This document shows, in pieces, positions 23,326 to 29,971 of a stretch of 29,971 bases of DNA (its first letter is position 1; every line of letters starts with the position of its first letter). The translations under genes and the position numbers were made by a program. This stretch comes from Lentimicrobiaceae bacterium. GTDB taxonomy: Bacteria; Bacteroidota; Bacteroidia; Bacteroidales; WCHB1-69. The stretch lies in contig WRNX01000001.1 in the NCBI GenBank assembly GCA_009776395.1, positions 209 to 30,179 of the forward strand, in the 5' to 3' direction. The notes below the pieces were generated by a model. The model did not search any database, was not told where the DNA came from, and saw only the letters and a program-made list of their open reading frames with translations.

Positions 23326-24279
23326 TTACGCAATTATTCTTGTGCCGCAGTTAGGATTTCCTAATTGTCCGGCTTCGGTTATAATACATTCTTTTCCGCC
23401 ATATTCAATGAAGAAAATAGCGGCACGAATTTTGGGAGCCATAGAACCTTCTGCAAACTGTTTTTCATCTAAATATTGTTTTGCTTCGGCAATGGTAAGT
23501 GTGTCTAATGCTTGTTCGTTTTCTTTTCTAAAGTTGATATATACTTTAGGAACATCGGTTAAAATATAAAACTCGTCGGCTTTCATTTCCAAAGCGGCGA
23601 GTGCGGAGGCTAAATCTTTATCAATTACAGCTTCCATGCCTTTGCCGCCGTTTTGGTTGCGCACCACGGGGATGCCGCCGCCACCGCAAGTAATAACTAC
23701 ATAGCCGGAGGTTGCCAATCGTTGCACCACATCAATATTGCTGATATGTTTGGGAATAGGGGAAGCCACCACTTTGCGCCATCCGTTTCCTTTAGGATCT
23801 TCTACGTATTTTGCACCGGTTTCGGCAGCAAATTTATCGGCTTGCTCTTTGGTATAATAAGGTCCAACCGGCTTGGTCGGATTTTGAAAAGCAGGGTCGT
23901 TTTCATCCACCACTACTTGAGTAACCAAAGTGATGACATGTTTACGAATTTTTTCTTTAAAGAAGATGTTGCGAAAAGCCAACTCAATCATAAATCCTAT
24001 TGAGCCTTGTGTTTCTGCCACGCAGACATCCATAGGCATGGCTTCAATGTCATACATTTTGGCGCCGGCGTCATGTTGCAGCATCACGTTGCCTACTTGG
24101 GGTCCGTTGCCGTGTCCAATTACCAAATCGCAATCCTGTTCATACAAACGATGTAGTGATTTGCAGGTATCCATTACATTTTGAAGTTGTTCCTGGTAAG
24201 TTCCTTTTTGTCCGCTTCTCAAAATGGCATTTCCGCCAAAAGCAACCATGACTAATTTTCTTCTTTGGGTGTAAATCAT
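23326..24279 (-). CDS. arcC: Carbamate kinase
   Basis: The protein is 317 residues, the standard length. It converts carbamoyl phosphate and ADP to ATP, carbon dioxide and ammonia, or the reverse. Motifs are AFGGNAIL near the N-terminus, VIGHGNGPQVGN, ITCGGGGIPV, and the terminal GTRIIA; the middle DKDLASALAALEMKADEFYILTDV region binds the nucleotide (shown here only as a named stretch, DKDLASALA). The arginine deiminase and ornithine carbamoyltransferase genes that often accompany arcC are absent, so the carbamoyl phosphate source is unknown. The upstream DNA has a heptad array, then a hairpin, and a weak -7-like TATTTTCG at 24392-24399 (minus). Confidence 0.95.
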   Translation of the reverse strand: MIYTQRRKLVMVAFGGNAILRSGQKGTYQEQLQNVMDTCKSLHRLYEQDCDLVIGHGNGPQVGNVMLQHDAGAKMYDIEAMPMDVCVAETQGSIGFMIELAFRNIFFKEKIRKHVITLVTQVVVDENDPAFQNPTKPVGPYYTKEQADKFAAETGAKYVEDPKGNGWRKVVASPIPKHISNIDVVQRLATSGYVVITCGGGGIPVVRNQNGGKGMEAVIDKDLASALAALEMKADEFYILTDVPKVYINFRKENEQALDTLTIAEAKQYLDEKQFAEGSMAPKIRAAIFFIEYGGKECIITEAGQLGNPNCGTRIIA

Positions 24280-24283
24280 AATT

Positions 24284-24311
24284 TAGTGACTAATAATTAA
24301 TGATTAATAGT
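24284..24311. repeat. Degenerate heptad array abutting the arcC start
   Basis: TAGTGAC, TAATAAT, TAATGAT and TAATAGT in tandem, four bases from the start codon of arcC at 24279. Confidence 0.6.
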
Positions 24312-24313
24312 TA

Positions 24314-24335
24314 GGACAAAGCGTGCGCCTTGTCC
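24314..24335. repeat. Hairpin palindrome upstream of arcC
   Basis: GGACAAAGC (24314-24322) pairs with GCCTTGTCC (24327-24335) with one mismatch and a 4-base loop. A T run follows after 5 bases on the plus strand (24342-24347), but no plus-strand gene precedes it. Confidence 0.5.
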
Positions 24336-24450
24336 ATAAGGTTTTTTATTTTTCTTTTAATAATTTTAATTTAATTGAAAGAAAAAGTGCGCGAAAATAT
24401 TAAAATTTAATTAATTCACAGAAAATAAAAACAATTATTGCACATCTGGC

Positions 24451-24481
24451 AAAAAAAAAGCTGTCTAATTTACAAGACAGC
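24451..24481 (-). terminator. Terminator of the small lipoprotein gene
   Basis: GCTGTCT (24460-24466) and AGACAGC (24475-24481) form a perfect 7-bp stem. On the minus strand it is followed by nine T (24459-24451). It lies 25 bases past the stop codon. Confidence 0.85.
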
Positions 24482-24505
24482 CTTAGTTGTGAAAATTTTA
24501 AAAGT

Positions 24506-24727
24506 TTATTTGCAAGACCAATTTTGATCATCACCGATTACTTTGGCTGCATCATTAAACCCTTTTTGCAATTGATTACAGTTCTTGTAAGCACTATACA
24601 AACTATTACTTAAATCAATGTCAGGAATAGTAGTGTTAGTGTTTTTTTCAGTACATGAACATACTTTTGAACAAGAGAAAGCAATGAGTGCTCCACTAAT
24701 AAATAATACAAATAAGATTTTTTTCAT
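24506..24727 (-). CDS. Small lipoprotein of unknown function
   Basis: The protein is 73 residues. A lipoprotein signal peptide ends in LIAFSC with Cys19 as the lipidated residue, followed at once by SKVCSC. Five further cysteines and acidic and polar residues make up the short mature part, ending in NWSCK. I do not recognise a family. A promoter (24770-24777) and a strong terminator (24451-24481) frame it as a single-gene transcript, which supports its being real in spite of its size. Confidence 0.75.
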   Translation of the reverse strand: MKKILFVLFISGALIAFSCSKVCSCTEKNTNTTIPDIDLSNSLYSAYKNCNQLQKGFNDAAKVIGDDQNWSCK

Positions 24728-24769
24728 AAAAATAAAAAATTTGGTTTATAAATTGTTAAAATATCGCGG

Positions 24770-24777
24770 CAAAAATA
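24770..24777 (-). promoter_or_regulatory. Candidate -7 box of the small lipoprotein gene
   Basis: TATTTTTG followed by CCGCG on the minus strand, 43 bases before the start codon. Confidence 0.6.
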
Positions 24778-24855
24778 TATAAAAATCTTAACAATAAGAT
24801 GCGGATAAAATTTTAGAGTTAAAAAGCTATTTTTTTTTTTTTATTATATTTTCAT

Positions 24856-24863
24856 TATTTTTG
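24856..24863 (+). promoter_or_regulatory. Candidate -7 box of the BatA-type gene
   Basis: TATTTTTG followed by CAC, only 20 bases before the ATG at 24884. It implies a very short leader. Confidence 0.55.
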
Positions 24864-24883
24864 CACTTCAAATTATTACCCAA

Positions 24884-26938
24884 ATGCAATTTTCTAATCC
24901 TCTCTTTTTGTTTGGTTTATGCGCCATTATTATTCCTATCCTTATTCATCTTTTTAATTTTAGAAGATACAAAACCACCTATTTTTCTAATGTTAAATTA
25001 CTGCAAGAGATTTTGCAAAAGACAAAACGCGAGTCACAAATACAACATTTAATAGTATTATTAATGAGAATTTTGGGAATTTCTGCGCTGGCGTTGGCTT
25101 TTGCACAACCCTATTTACCCAACAAAAATTTTGAAACTCAAACGGGTACTATCGTATCTATTTTTGTGGATAATTCATTTTCAATGGAAGCGCAAACCCA
25201 ACAATCCTCACTCTTAAACGAAGCCATTGACGCGGCAAAAAAAATAGGTGATGCTTTTTCGTACAATGATGAATTTGTGCTAATTACTAACGATTTTTCT
25301 GCACAAGAATCGCAAATCATTAATAAGGATGAATTTCTATCAAGACTAGATGATATTGATATTTCGCCGAAAAGTAAAAATTTGGAACAATTATTACATT
25401 TCAATCAAAATATTATTGCCAAATCGCATAAAACTCAAAAACTTGCTTATTATATTTCAGATTTTCAAAAAGGTCAATTCGATTTTTCAACGTTGTTACA
25501 AGATACAACCCAACTGTCGTTTGTGCTTCCAATTGAAAATAAAAACATCAACAATATCTCAATAGACAGTTGCTGGTTTGATATGCCTGTATTTCAAGTG
25601 GGTTATAATGTTGGACTTACGGTTCGGATAAGTAACCACGGAAAAGATGATGTTGTAAAATTGCCGGTGAAATTGTATATTAATAACGAGCAGCGCGCAT
25701 TGGGCGCTGTGGATGTAAAACCAAACAGCTATACCGATTATACACTTCATTACACAATTCAACAAGCTGGAATACAAGCAGGTATGTTAGAAATTTATGA
25801 TACCCCCATTACTTTCGACGACCGGTTTTTCTTTGTGTATGAGGTTGCATCAACTACCTCTATTATTGCTATTTATGAAAAAAATAAAAATAGATATTTA
25901 CAAGCTCTTTATGGAGTGGATTCATTGTTTCAATACGAGACAATGAATGTAAGTCAGATTAATTACGCTGCATTTGCTTCTGCACAATTGATTATTTTAG
26001 ATCAATTGGAAACTATTTCAACAGGTTTGGCAGCAGAGTTGGTGAAATATGTGCAAAATGGGGGAACATTGGCAGTTTTTCCTGCAGAAAAAATGGAGAT
26101 AACGCAATGGAACATTTTCTTTAATGAAATGGAACTTCCTAATTTTAAGGAATTGAATGATAGTGAAATAAAAGTAGGAAAAGTAAACGAAGAGAGTATC
26201 TATTTTAAAAACGCTTTACAAAAAAACGAATCGGAACGGTGGGAGATGCCTACTGTTACGCATTATTATTCTTTTGAAAATAAAAATGTTTCTGCAGAAG
26301 AGATGATGCGATTAGAAAATAATATGCCTTTTCTTACTGCTTATAGTTATGGCATGGGACGTATCATTTTATCTGCTGTTGCCTTAAATGATTTTTACGG
26401 GAATGCGCACAAAAACGCAATTTTTTTCATTCCACTTCACAATTTAGGATTGATGGGACAACTCAAACGCACACTTTTTTACACTATTGGGAGTAATGAA
26501 ACTGTAATTATTCCACAAAAAGCGACCGGTGCGGAAGATATTTTTACACTCAAATCTAATGCAGGCGGCATCGAACTTATTCCGGAGCAACGCAATATGG
26601 GTAACGAAACTTTGTTGTTTATCCATTCGCAAATTCAGCAGGCAGGTTTTTACGATGTAGTTAAAGGTGATGCTGTTTTTGCCACATTGGCATTTAATTA
26701 TCAAAGAGATGAATCTAATTTAGAGTATTATTCTGAAAAGGAATTGAACAAAATAGCAGACAATTCAGAAAAACGTATAACATTACTTTCATCTCATATA
26801 AAAGATTTGACACAATCTATTTCTGATACGTTGAGTGGAAAAACGCTTTGGAGGTATTTTATTCTGTTTGCGTTAGTATGTTTTCTTGGTGAGATAACAT
26901 TGTTGCGCTTTTGGGGAAAGGCGAAGATAAAAAGGTAG
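24884..26938 (+). CDS. BatA-type membrane protein with vWA-like domain
   Basis: The protein is 684 residues. The N-terminus is the BatA (aerotolerance regulator) module: a membrane helix (5-25) with NPLFLFGL and IIIPILIHLFNFRR, and a second helix (about 55-75) ending in AFAQPYLP. Next is a vWA-like region with a MIDAS-like DNSFS (Asp96, Ser98, Ser100). A long periplasmic part follows, and a C-terminal helix (about 657-675) ends in WGKAKIKR. In related genomes such proteins are encoded next to DUF58 and MoxR genes. Here the DUF58 gene is 10 kb away, so this is a detached member. The exact role is not established. Confidence 0.88.
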   Translation: MQFSNPLFLFGLCAIIIPILIHLFNFRRYKTTYFSNVKLLQEILQKTKRESQIQHLIVLLMRILGISALALAFAQPYLPNKNFETQTGTIVSIFVDNSFSMEAQTQQSSLLNEAIDAAKKIGDAFSYNDEFVLITNDFSAQESQIINKDEFLSRLDDIDISPKSKNLEQLLHFNQNIIAKSHKTQKLAYYISDFQKGQFDFSTLLQDTTQLSFVLPIENKNINNISIDSCWFDMPVFQVGYNVGLTVRISNHGKDDVVKLPVKLYINNEQRALGAVDVKPNSYTDYTLHYTIQQAGIQAGMLEIYDTPITFDDRFFFVYEVASTTSIIAIYEKNKNRYLQALYGVDSLFQYETMNVSQINYAAFASAQLIILDQLETISTGLAAELVKYVQNGGTLAVFPAEKMEITQWNIFFNEMELPNFKELNDSEIKVGKVNEESIYFKNALQKNESERWEMPTVTHYYSFENKNVSAEEMMRLENNMPFLTAYSYGMGRIILSAVALNDFYGNAHKNAIFFIPLHNLGLMGQLKRTLFYTIGSNETVIIPQKATGAEDIFTLKSNAGGIELIPEQRNMGNETLLFIHSQIQQAGFYDVVKGDAVFATLAFNYQRDESNLEYYSEKELNKIADNSEKRITLLSSHIKDLTQSISDTLSGKTLWRYFILFALVCFLGEITLLRFWGKAKIKR

Positions 26939-26996
26939 GTATTCAATTTTGGTAAATAATTGAAATTTATATCATCTGGCGTTTAACAAACTGCAT

Positions 26997-27031
26997 AAAA
27001 AAAACCACCCCGAAAACTCGTTTCAGGGCGG
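26997..27031 (-). terminator. Orphan minus-strand terminator
   Basis: An 11-bp stem is formed by 27005-27015 and 27021-27031. Two positions are A-C or C-A on the plus strand but become G-U pairs on the minus strand, where eight T follow (27004-26997). The structure thus favours minus-strand RNA, yet no minus-strand protein gene precedes it. Confidence 0.7.
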
Positions 27032-27064
27032 ATAAAATTATGAAAACAAAATTTATTAAAATTT
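26997..27064 (-). ncRNA. Candidate small RNA of about 65-70 bases
   Basis: A minus-strand -7 box (27070-27077) lies 40 bases upstream of the minus-strand terminator stem (27031-27005). The predicted product starts near 27064 and ends at the T run near 26997. It contains no ATG-led reading frame and lies between two plus-strand genes. Existence is inferred from the promoter-terminator pair alone. It could also be the relic of a deleted small gene. Confidence 0.35.
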
Positions 27065-27069
27065 CGCGG

Positions 27070-27077
27070 CAAAAATA
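27070..27077 (-). promoter_or_regulatory. Candidate -7 box facing away from the DUF1573 gene
   Basis: TATTTTTG followed by CCGCG on the minus strand, the same extended form as at 2200 and 24770. Confidence 0.5.
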
Positions 27078-27119
27078 AAAAAAAAATAATATAAAAAACA
27101 TACCATGTAAACTTTCATA

Positions 27120-27127
27120 TATTTTTG
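27120..27127 (+). promoter_or_regulatory. Candidate -7 box of the DUF1573 gene
   Basis: TATTTTTG followed by CAG, 49 bases before the start codon at 27177. Confidence 0.55.
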
Positions 27128-27176
27128 CAGTCTCTAAATCGTTAATTAAAATTCTAACAAATAAATATCAATTATT

Positions 27177-28265
27177 ATGAAAAAGCAACTCATTTGTTTT
27201 GTATTGTTTTTAAGCGCATTATCACTTTTTGCGCAACCCGCCATTAAATTTGACGTTACTACCATTGACTTTGGCAGTATTAAAGAGGATGATGGTAAAG
27301 TGTCCGGTAAATTTGAATATACCAATACCGGAGATCAAGATCTGTTACTAACCGGCGTAAAACCCGGATGCGGATGCACAGCCGCCGATTATACCAAAAC
27401 GCCGGTAGCACCAGGTGAAAAAGGTTTCATTATTGCTACTTACAACCCTTTTAATCGCCCGGGAAGTTTTAACAAAAGTATTAAAGTAACCACTAATGAA
27501 CCAAAGCCTGACGGAAATGAAAATGTTGGATCTTACATGATATATATTAAAGGTAATGTTGAAAAAAGACCTCCGTCAAAATATGAAGTCGCAGGTTATT
27601 CAAATGGCAGCGGAGATATTAGAATAAAAGATAATAATGTAAAAATTGATTTGTTAAATACAGAATCGAAGTCTTTCACTGTTTTAGTTAAGAATTTTTC
27701 TGAAAAAACATCTACTTTTGAGCCGGTAAATCTACCAAACTATATAAGCGTACCTAATCAAACTTTAAAACCCGGCGAAGAAACAGAAGTTACTTTTCAG
27801 TATGATGCGGCTAAAAGAGGAGAATTTGGCGCTTTTAAAGATGTACTTACCATTCAAACGCAAGATTCTATTGAACCCAGAATAACGATGATCATTGAGT
27901 CTTCCATAAAAGAAGATTTTTCAAAATTAACTCCCAAACAATTACAGGATGCGCCCAAAGCAGAATTGGAAACCGCCACGTTAGATTTTGAAAAAGTTGA
28001 AAAAAATACCAATCCTACCAAACAAATTACCATCACTAATAAAGGTAAAAACCCTTTGTTTATTAGACAATTAAAATCATCTAACACTGTATTTTCAATT
28101 GTTTCAGATAAAATGGAGATACCCAAAGACGGTTTTGCCACTTTAACAGTTACCTTAACATCAAGAAACAGACGTGGTGCGCAAAGTGCAACAATAGAGA
28201 TTGTTACTAACGATCCTGCAAATTCGTTATTGCTGCTCAATTGTAAAGGCGACATTTTACAATAA
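27177..28265 (+). CDS. DUF1573 domain secreted protein
   Basis: The protein is 362 residues with a signal peptide (1-19, ending at LSLFAQ). The first mature domain (about 21-130) is a DUF1573 module: FDFGSIKEDDGKVSGKFEY-like opening (IDFGSIKEDDG here), then the conserved GCGCT at 64-68, then APGEKG and TNEP. Two further Ig-like domains of the same general kind follow (about 135-250 and 260-360); the last has the TNDPANS motif of ASH/DUF1573 folds. The protein probably sits in the periplasm or on the surface; its function is unknown. It converges on rsgA with a 9-base overlap at the stops. Confidence 0.88.
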   Translation: MKKQLICFVLFLSALSLFAQPAIKFDVTTIDFGSIKEDDGKVSGKFEYTNTGDQDLLLTGVKPGCGCTAADYTKTPVAPGEKGFIIATYNPFNRPGSFNKSIKVTTNEPKPDGNENVGSYMIYIKGNVEKRPPSKYEVAGYSNGSGDIRIKDNNVKIDLLNTESKSFTVLVKNFSEKTSTFEPVNLPNYISVPNQTLKPGEETEVTFQYDAAKRGEFGAFKDVLTIQTQDSIEPRITMIIESSIKEDFSKLTPKQLQDAPKAELETATLDFEKVEKNTNPTKQITITNKGKNPLFIRQLKSSNTVFSIVSDKMEIPKDGFATLTVTLTSRNRRGAQSATIEIVTNDPANSLLLLNCKGDILQ

Positions 28266-29192
28266 TTGCCAATCGGCTAATTTCATATCATCTGCCTGTA
28301 AAATAGCAAGGTAGTTTAAATAGCGGGAGGAGGGTATTTTACGCTCCTCTACTGCTTTTTTAACGGCGCAGTCAGGCTCATTTACATGACAACAATTGTG
28401 AAAACGACACTGATTATTGTAAGCGCGAATTTCAGGAAAATAATCTCTAATCTCTTCTCGTGAATATTGAATTAATCCAAATTCTTTAATTCCCGGCGTA
28501 TCAATAATAAAACCGCTTTGTGAAAGGGGAAACATTTGTGCAAAAGTAGTCGTATGTTTTCCTTTATTGTGAAATTGAGAAATCTCCCCCACTTTCAGAT
28601 GTAGTTCAGCATCAATACTATTAATCATGGCAGATTTTCCAACGCCGGAATGTCCGCTGAAAAGAGAAACTTTACCTTGCATCATTTTTTTTATAATACC
28701 AATTCCTTTATTTTCTATTATAGATGATTGAATTACTTCATAACCAATAGATTGATACAGTAGTGCGAGTTCCTCTATTTTATTAATCTCTTTCAATGAA
28801 TAAATATCCATTTTATTAAAAACAATACACACCGGAATGCGAAACCCTTCGCATGCCACTAAAAATCTGTCAATAAATCCCAAAGAGGTGCGCGGTTCTT
28901 TTAAGGTTACCAACAAAAATGCCTGATCAATATTGGCAGCAATCAAGTGATTAATTTTTGACAGTTTGGTTGATTTTCTATCAATATAGTTTTTTCGTTT
29001 CTCAATTTCTGTAATAAAACCTGTATTATCTTTTTCTAAATCAAAACTCACATGGTCTCCCACCACAGCGGGATTGGTATTTTTATTTCCATCAATTCTA
29101 AATTTTCCCCGCAACCTGCATGGAACAGTTTCCCCATTTTCTGTTCTCACTTCATACCATAGTCCCGTTGATTTTGTGATGATTCCTTTCAT
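28257..29192 (-). CDS. rsgA: Ribosome small subunit maturation GTPase RsgA
   Basis: The protein is 311 residues, a circularly permuted GTPase that helps late 30S maturation. The order is an N-terminal OB-fold (about 1-70), G4 NKMD (126-129), G1 GHSGVGKS (180-187), G3 DTPG (231-234), and a C-terminal zinc site with Cys262, Cys267, His269 and Cys275 in the spacing C-x4-C-x-H-x5-C. The permuted order and zinc site are diagnostic. The TAA stop lies inside the last codons of the DUF1573 gene, so no terminator fits between the two. The start codon lies eight bases from a run of 20 heptads. No -7 box was found within it. Confidence 0.96.
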   Translation of the reverse strand: MKGIITKSTGLWYEVRTENGETVPCRLRGKFRIDGNKNTNPAVVGDHVSFDLEKDNTGFITEIEKRKNYIDRKSTKLSKINHLIAANIDQAFLLVTLKEPRTSLGFIDRFLVACEGFRIPVCIVFNKMDIYSLKEINKIEELALLYQSIGYEVIQSSIIENKGIGIIKKMMQGKVSLFSGHSGVGKSAMINSIDAELHLKVGEISQFHNKGKHTTTFAQMFPLSQSGFIIDTPGIKEFGLIQYSREEIRDYFPEIRAYNNQCRFHNCCHVNEPDCAVKKAVEERKIPSSRYLNYLAILQADDMKLADWQLL

Positions 29193-29200
29193 AATTATTA

Positions 29201-29340
29201 GTTATCAGTTTTCAGTTATCAGTTTTCAGTTTTCAGTTATCATTAATCACTAATCACTAATCATTAATCACTAATCATTAATCACTAATAACTAATCACT
29301 AATCACTAATCACTAATCATTAATCACTAATAACTAATCA
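29201..29340. repeat. Twenty uninterrupted heptads between rsgA and the sorting-domain protein
   Basis: The 140 bases divide exactly into 20 units. Six are GTTATCA or GTTTTCA; fourteen are CTAATCA, TTAATCA or CTAATAA. A 42-base (six-unit) higher-order repeat is visible, with the same order starting near 29273 and 29315. The last unit ends exactly on the stop codon of the downstream minus-strand gene (29338-29340). Confidence 0.97.
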
Positions 29341-29971
29341 CTCTTTCACCACTTTTCTCGTTACTATTCCGTTTTCGGTGTGAATCTTTAAGAAATAGAT
29401 ACCCGCATGCAAATGGGAAATATCAAAAACCACCCCGTCAGCCTTCGGCTGACACCCCTCCAAATTTTTGGAGGGGAATTTAGACCCTACATTTCTACCG
29501 TAAATATCAAATATCTCCACATTCTCCATTCTCAATTCTCCACTCTCAATTCTCAATTCTCCGTTCGTCGGGTTCGGATACACTCGCACATCCCCCTCTT
29601 CGGGGGAGCTTGGGGGGGCTATGCCGACGTTGCCGGTGGTAACGATTGCGTCGTCGTGGAATGTTGGGTCGAAGGCGGAGGTGGCGCGGACGGTGATGGT
29701 TTCGGCGGTTTCGTTGGCGCCGAGGGTGAGCAGTCCGGTGGCACTGATGGTGGTGAGCGTCGAGTGGTTGCCGGTGATGCTCCAGGTAACGGTTTCGTCG
29801 GCACCGCCTTCGGTGATGACGGTGGCGGTGAACTGTTGGGAGGCGCCGGCTTGCAGGTTGGCGGTCTTGGGGGAGATGGTGAGGCTGATGATTTCGGGTG
29901 CGCCGGTAACGGTTACGCCTGCTATGGGGATGAAGCCGTCGGTGGCGCCGTATTTGACGGCGATGCCGCTG
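29338..29971 (-). CDS. Ig-like secreted protein with type IX C-terminal sorting domain (5' end missing)
   Basis: This minus-strand frame stays open to the window edge, giving the last 210 residues of a longer protein. A GTG at 29589 is internal, not the start. Residues about 28-110 form a Big_2-like bacterial Ig domain (LTISPKTANLQAGASQQFTA, TVTWSITG, ISATGLLTL). A short linker (APPSSPEEGD) leads to a type IX secretion sorting domain (129-210) with VYPNPTNG, VEIFDIYGR, ISHLHAGIYFLKI and a final VTRKVVKE. The protein is thus probably exported by the T9SS and fixed to the cell surface or released. The Ig part is very GC-rich (about 65% in 29701-29760, hand count). Three palindromes and a heptad run lie within the sorting-domain coding region. 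The 29619-29804 ORF is another frame and a shadow. Confidence 0.9.
   Translation of the reverse strand, partial: SGIAVKYGATDGFIPIAGVTVTGAPEIISLTISPKTANLQAGASQQFTATVITEGGADETVTWSITGNHSTLTTISATGLLTLGANETAETITVRATSAFDPTFHDDAIVTTGNVGIAPPSSPEEGDVRVYPNPTNGELRIESGELRMENVEIFDIYGRNVGSKFPSKNLEGCQPKADGVVFDISHLHAGIYFLKIHTENGIVTRKVVKE
29437..29476. repeat. Two adjacent palindromes inside the sorting-domain coding sequence
   Basis: GTCAGCC (29437-29443) pairs with GGCTGAC (29447-29453). Next, CCCCTCCAAA (29455-29464) pairs with TTTGGAGGGG (29467-29476). Both are perfect. They encode the poorly conserved insert FPSKNLEGCQPKADG between two conserved strands of the sorting domain. Confidence 0.85.
29521..29562. 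repeat. Six coding heptads (ATTCTCM) in the sorting domain
   Basis: ATTCTCC, ATTCTCA, ATTCTCC, ACTCTCA, ATTCTCA and ATTCTCC are contiguous. Read on the minus strand they give the duplicated peptide GELRIES-GELRMEN, two units of seven codons each (to within the reading phase). Confidence 0.9.
29591..29607. repeat. Palindrome in the linker before the sorting domain
   Basis: TCCCCC (29591-29596) pairs with GGGGGA (29602-29607) around a 5-base loop. It encodes the SSPEEGD linker region. Confidence 0.6.

Noticed and set aside
24314..24347. Plus-strand terminator upstream of arcC
   Set aside because: The hairpin with following T run would fit, but no plus-strand gene precedes it; reported only as a palindrome.
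27040..27078. A 12-codon plus-strand ORF (ATG at 27040)
   Set aside because: It is too short, has no promoter of its own, and overlaps the minus-strand promoter; coincidence is more likely.
29201..29340. CRISPR-like array
   Set aside because: The units are 7 bases with no spacers between them and no cas genes are nearby.
29619..29804. 61-residue minus-strand ORF rich in Pro and Ser
   Set aside because: The adjacent frame reads through to the window edge with a recognisable Ig-like domain and sorting domain; this one is a shadow of GC-rich DNA.

Overview
The window looks like a chromosomal stretch from a low-GC member of the Bacteroidota, probably order Bacteroidales. The evidence is a C-terminal type IX secretion sorting domain, a FISUMP-type surface protein, DUF1573, DUF2147, DUF349 and BatA/DUF58 genes, and at least thirteen candidate promoters with the Bacteroidetes -7 box TAnnTTTG. 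Shine-Dalgarno sequences are not evident. No rRNA, tRNA, CRISPR array, transposase or phage gene was seen.

Layout. 1-2049 is the 3' part of a large Ig/FN3-like repeat surface protein ending in a FISUMP domain. 2338-3003 is a coiled-coil PD-(D/E)XK nuclease-like protein. 3011-5608 (minus) is a two-component pair: a NarL-type regulator and a TPR-containing sensor kinase. 5793-12164 (plus) holds a pseudouridine synthase, a Cys/Met-metabolism PLP enzyme, mannose-6-phosphate isomerase, a secreted C69 dipeptidase, dihydropteroate synthase and a cysteine-rich lipoprotein. 12216-14679 (minus) holds MlaF- and MlaE-type lipid transport subunits and a DUF58 protein. 14977-20349 (plus) is a likely mtaB, prenyl synthase, PBP2, rodA operon that ties isoprenoid supply to wall elongation. 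20393-24727 (minus) holds DUF2147, a five-repeat DUF349 protein, carbamate kinase and a small lipoprotein. 24884-28265 (plus) holds BatA and DUF1573 proteins. 28257-29192 (minus) is rsgA. 29338-29971 (minus) is the 3' end of a GC-rich Ig-like protein with a type IX sorting domain.

The most unusual property is a family of degenerate seven-base tandem repeats. They occur in intergenic DNA (2054-2109, 2315-2335, 4919-4967, 23278-23305, 24284-24311, and twenty uninterrupted units at 29201-29340). They also occur inside genes (29521-29562 in the type IX sorting domain, 22876-23126 in the DUF349 protein, and probably the first codons of folP). Arrays abut the start codons of six genes and supply the stop codons of two. 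Several short perfect palindromes accompany them, two of them inside coding sequence. A second item of interest is an orphan minus-strand promoter plus terminator at 26997-27077 that may specify a small RNA.
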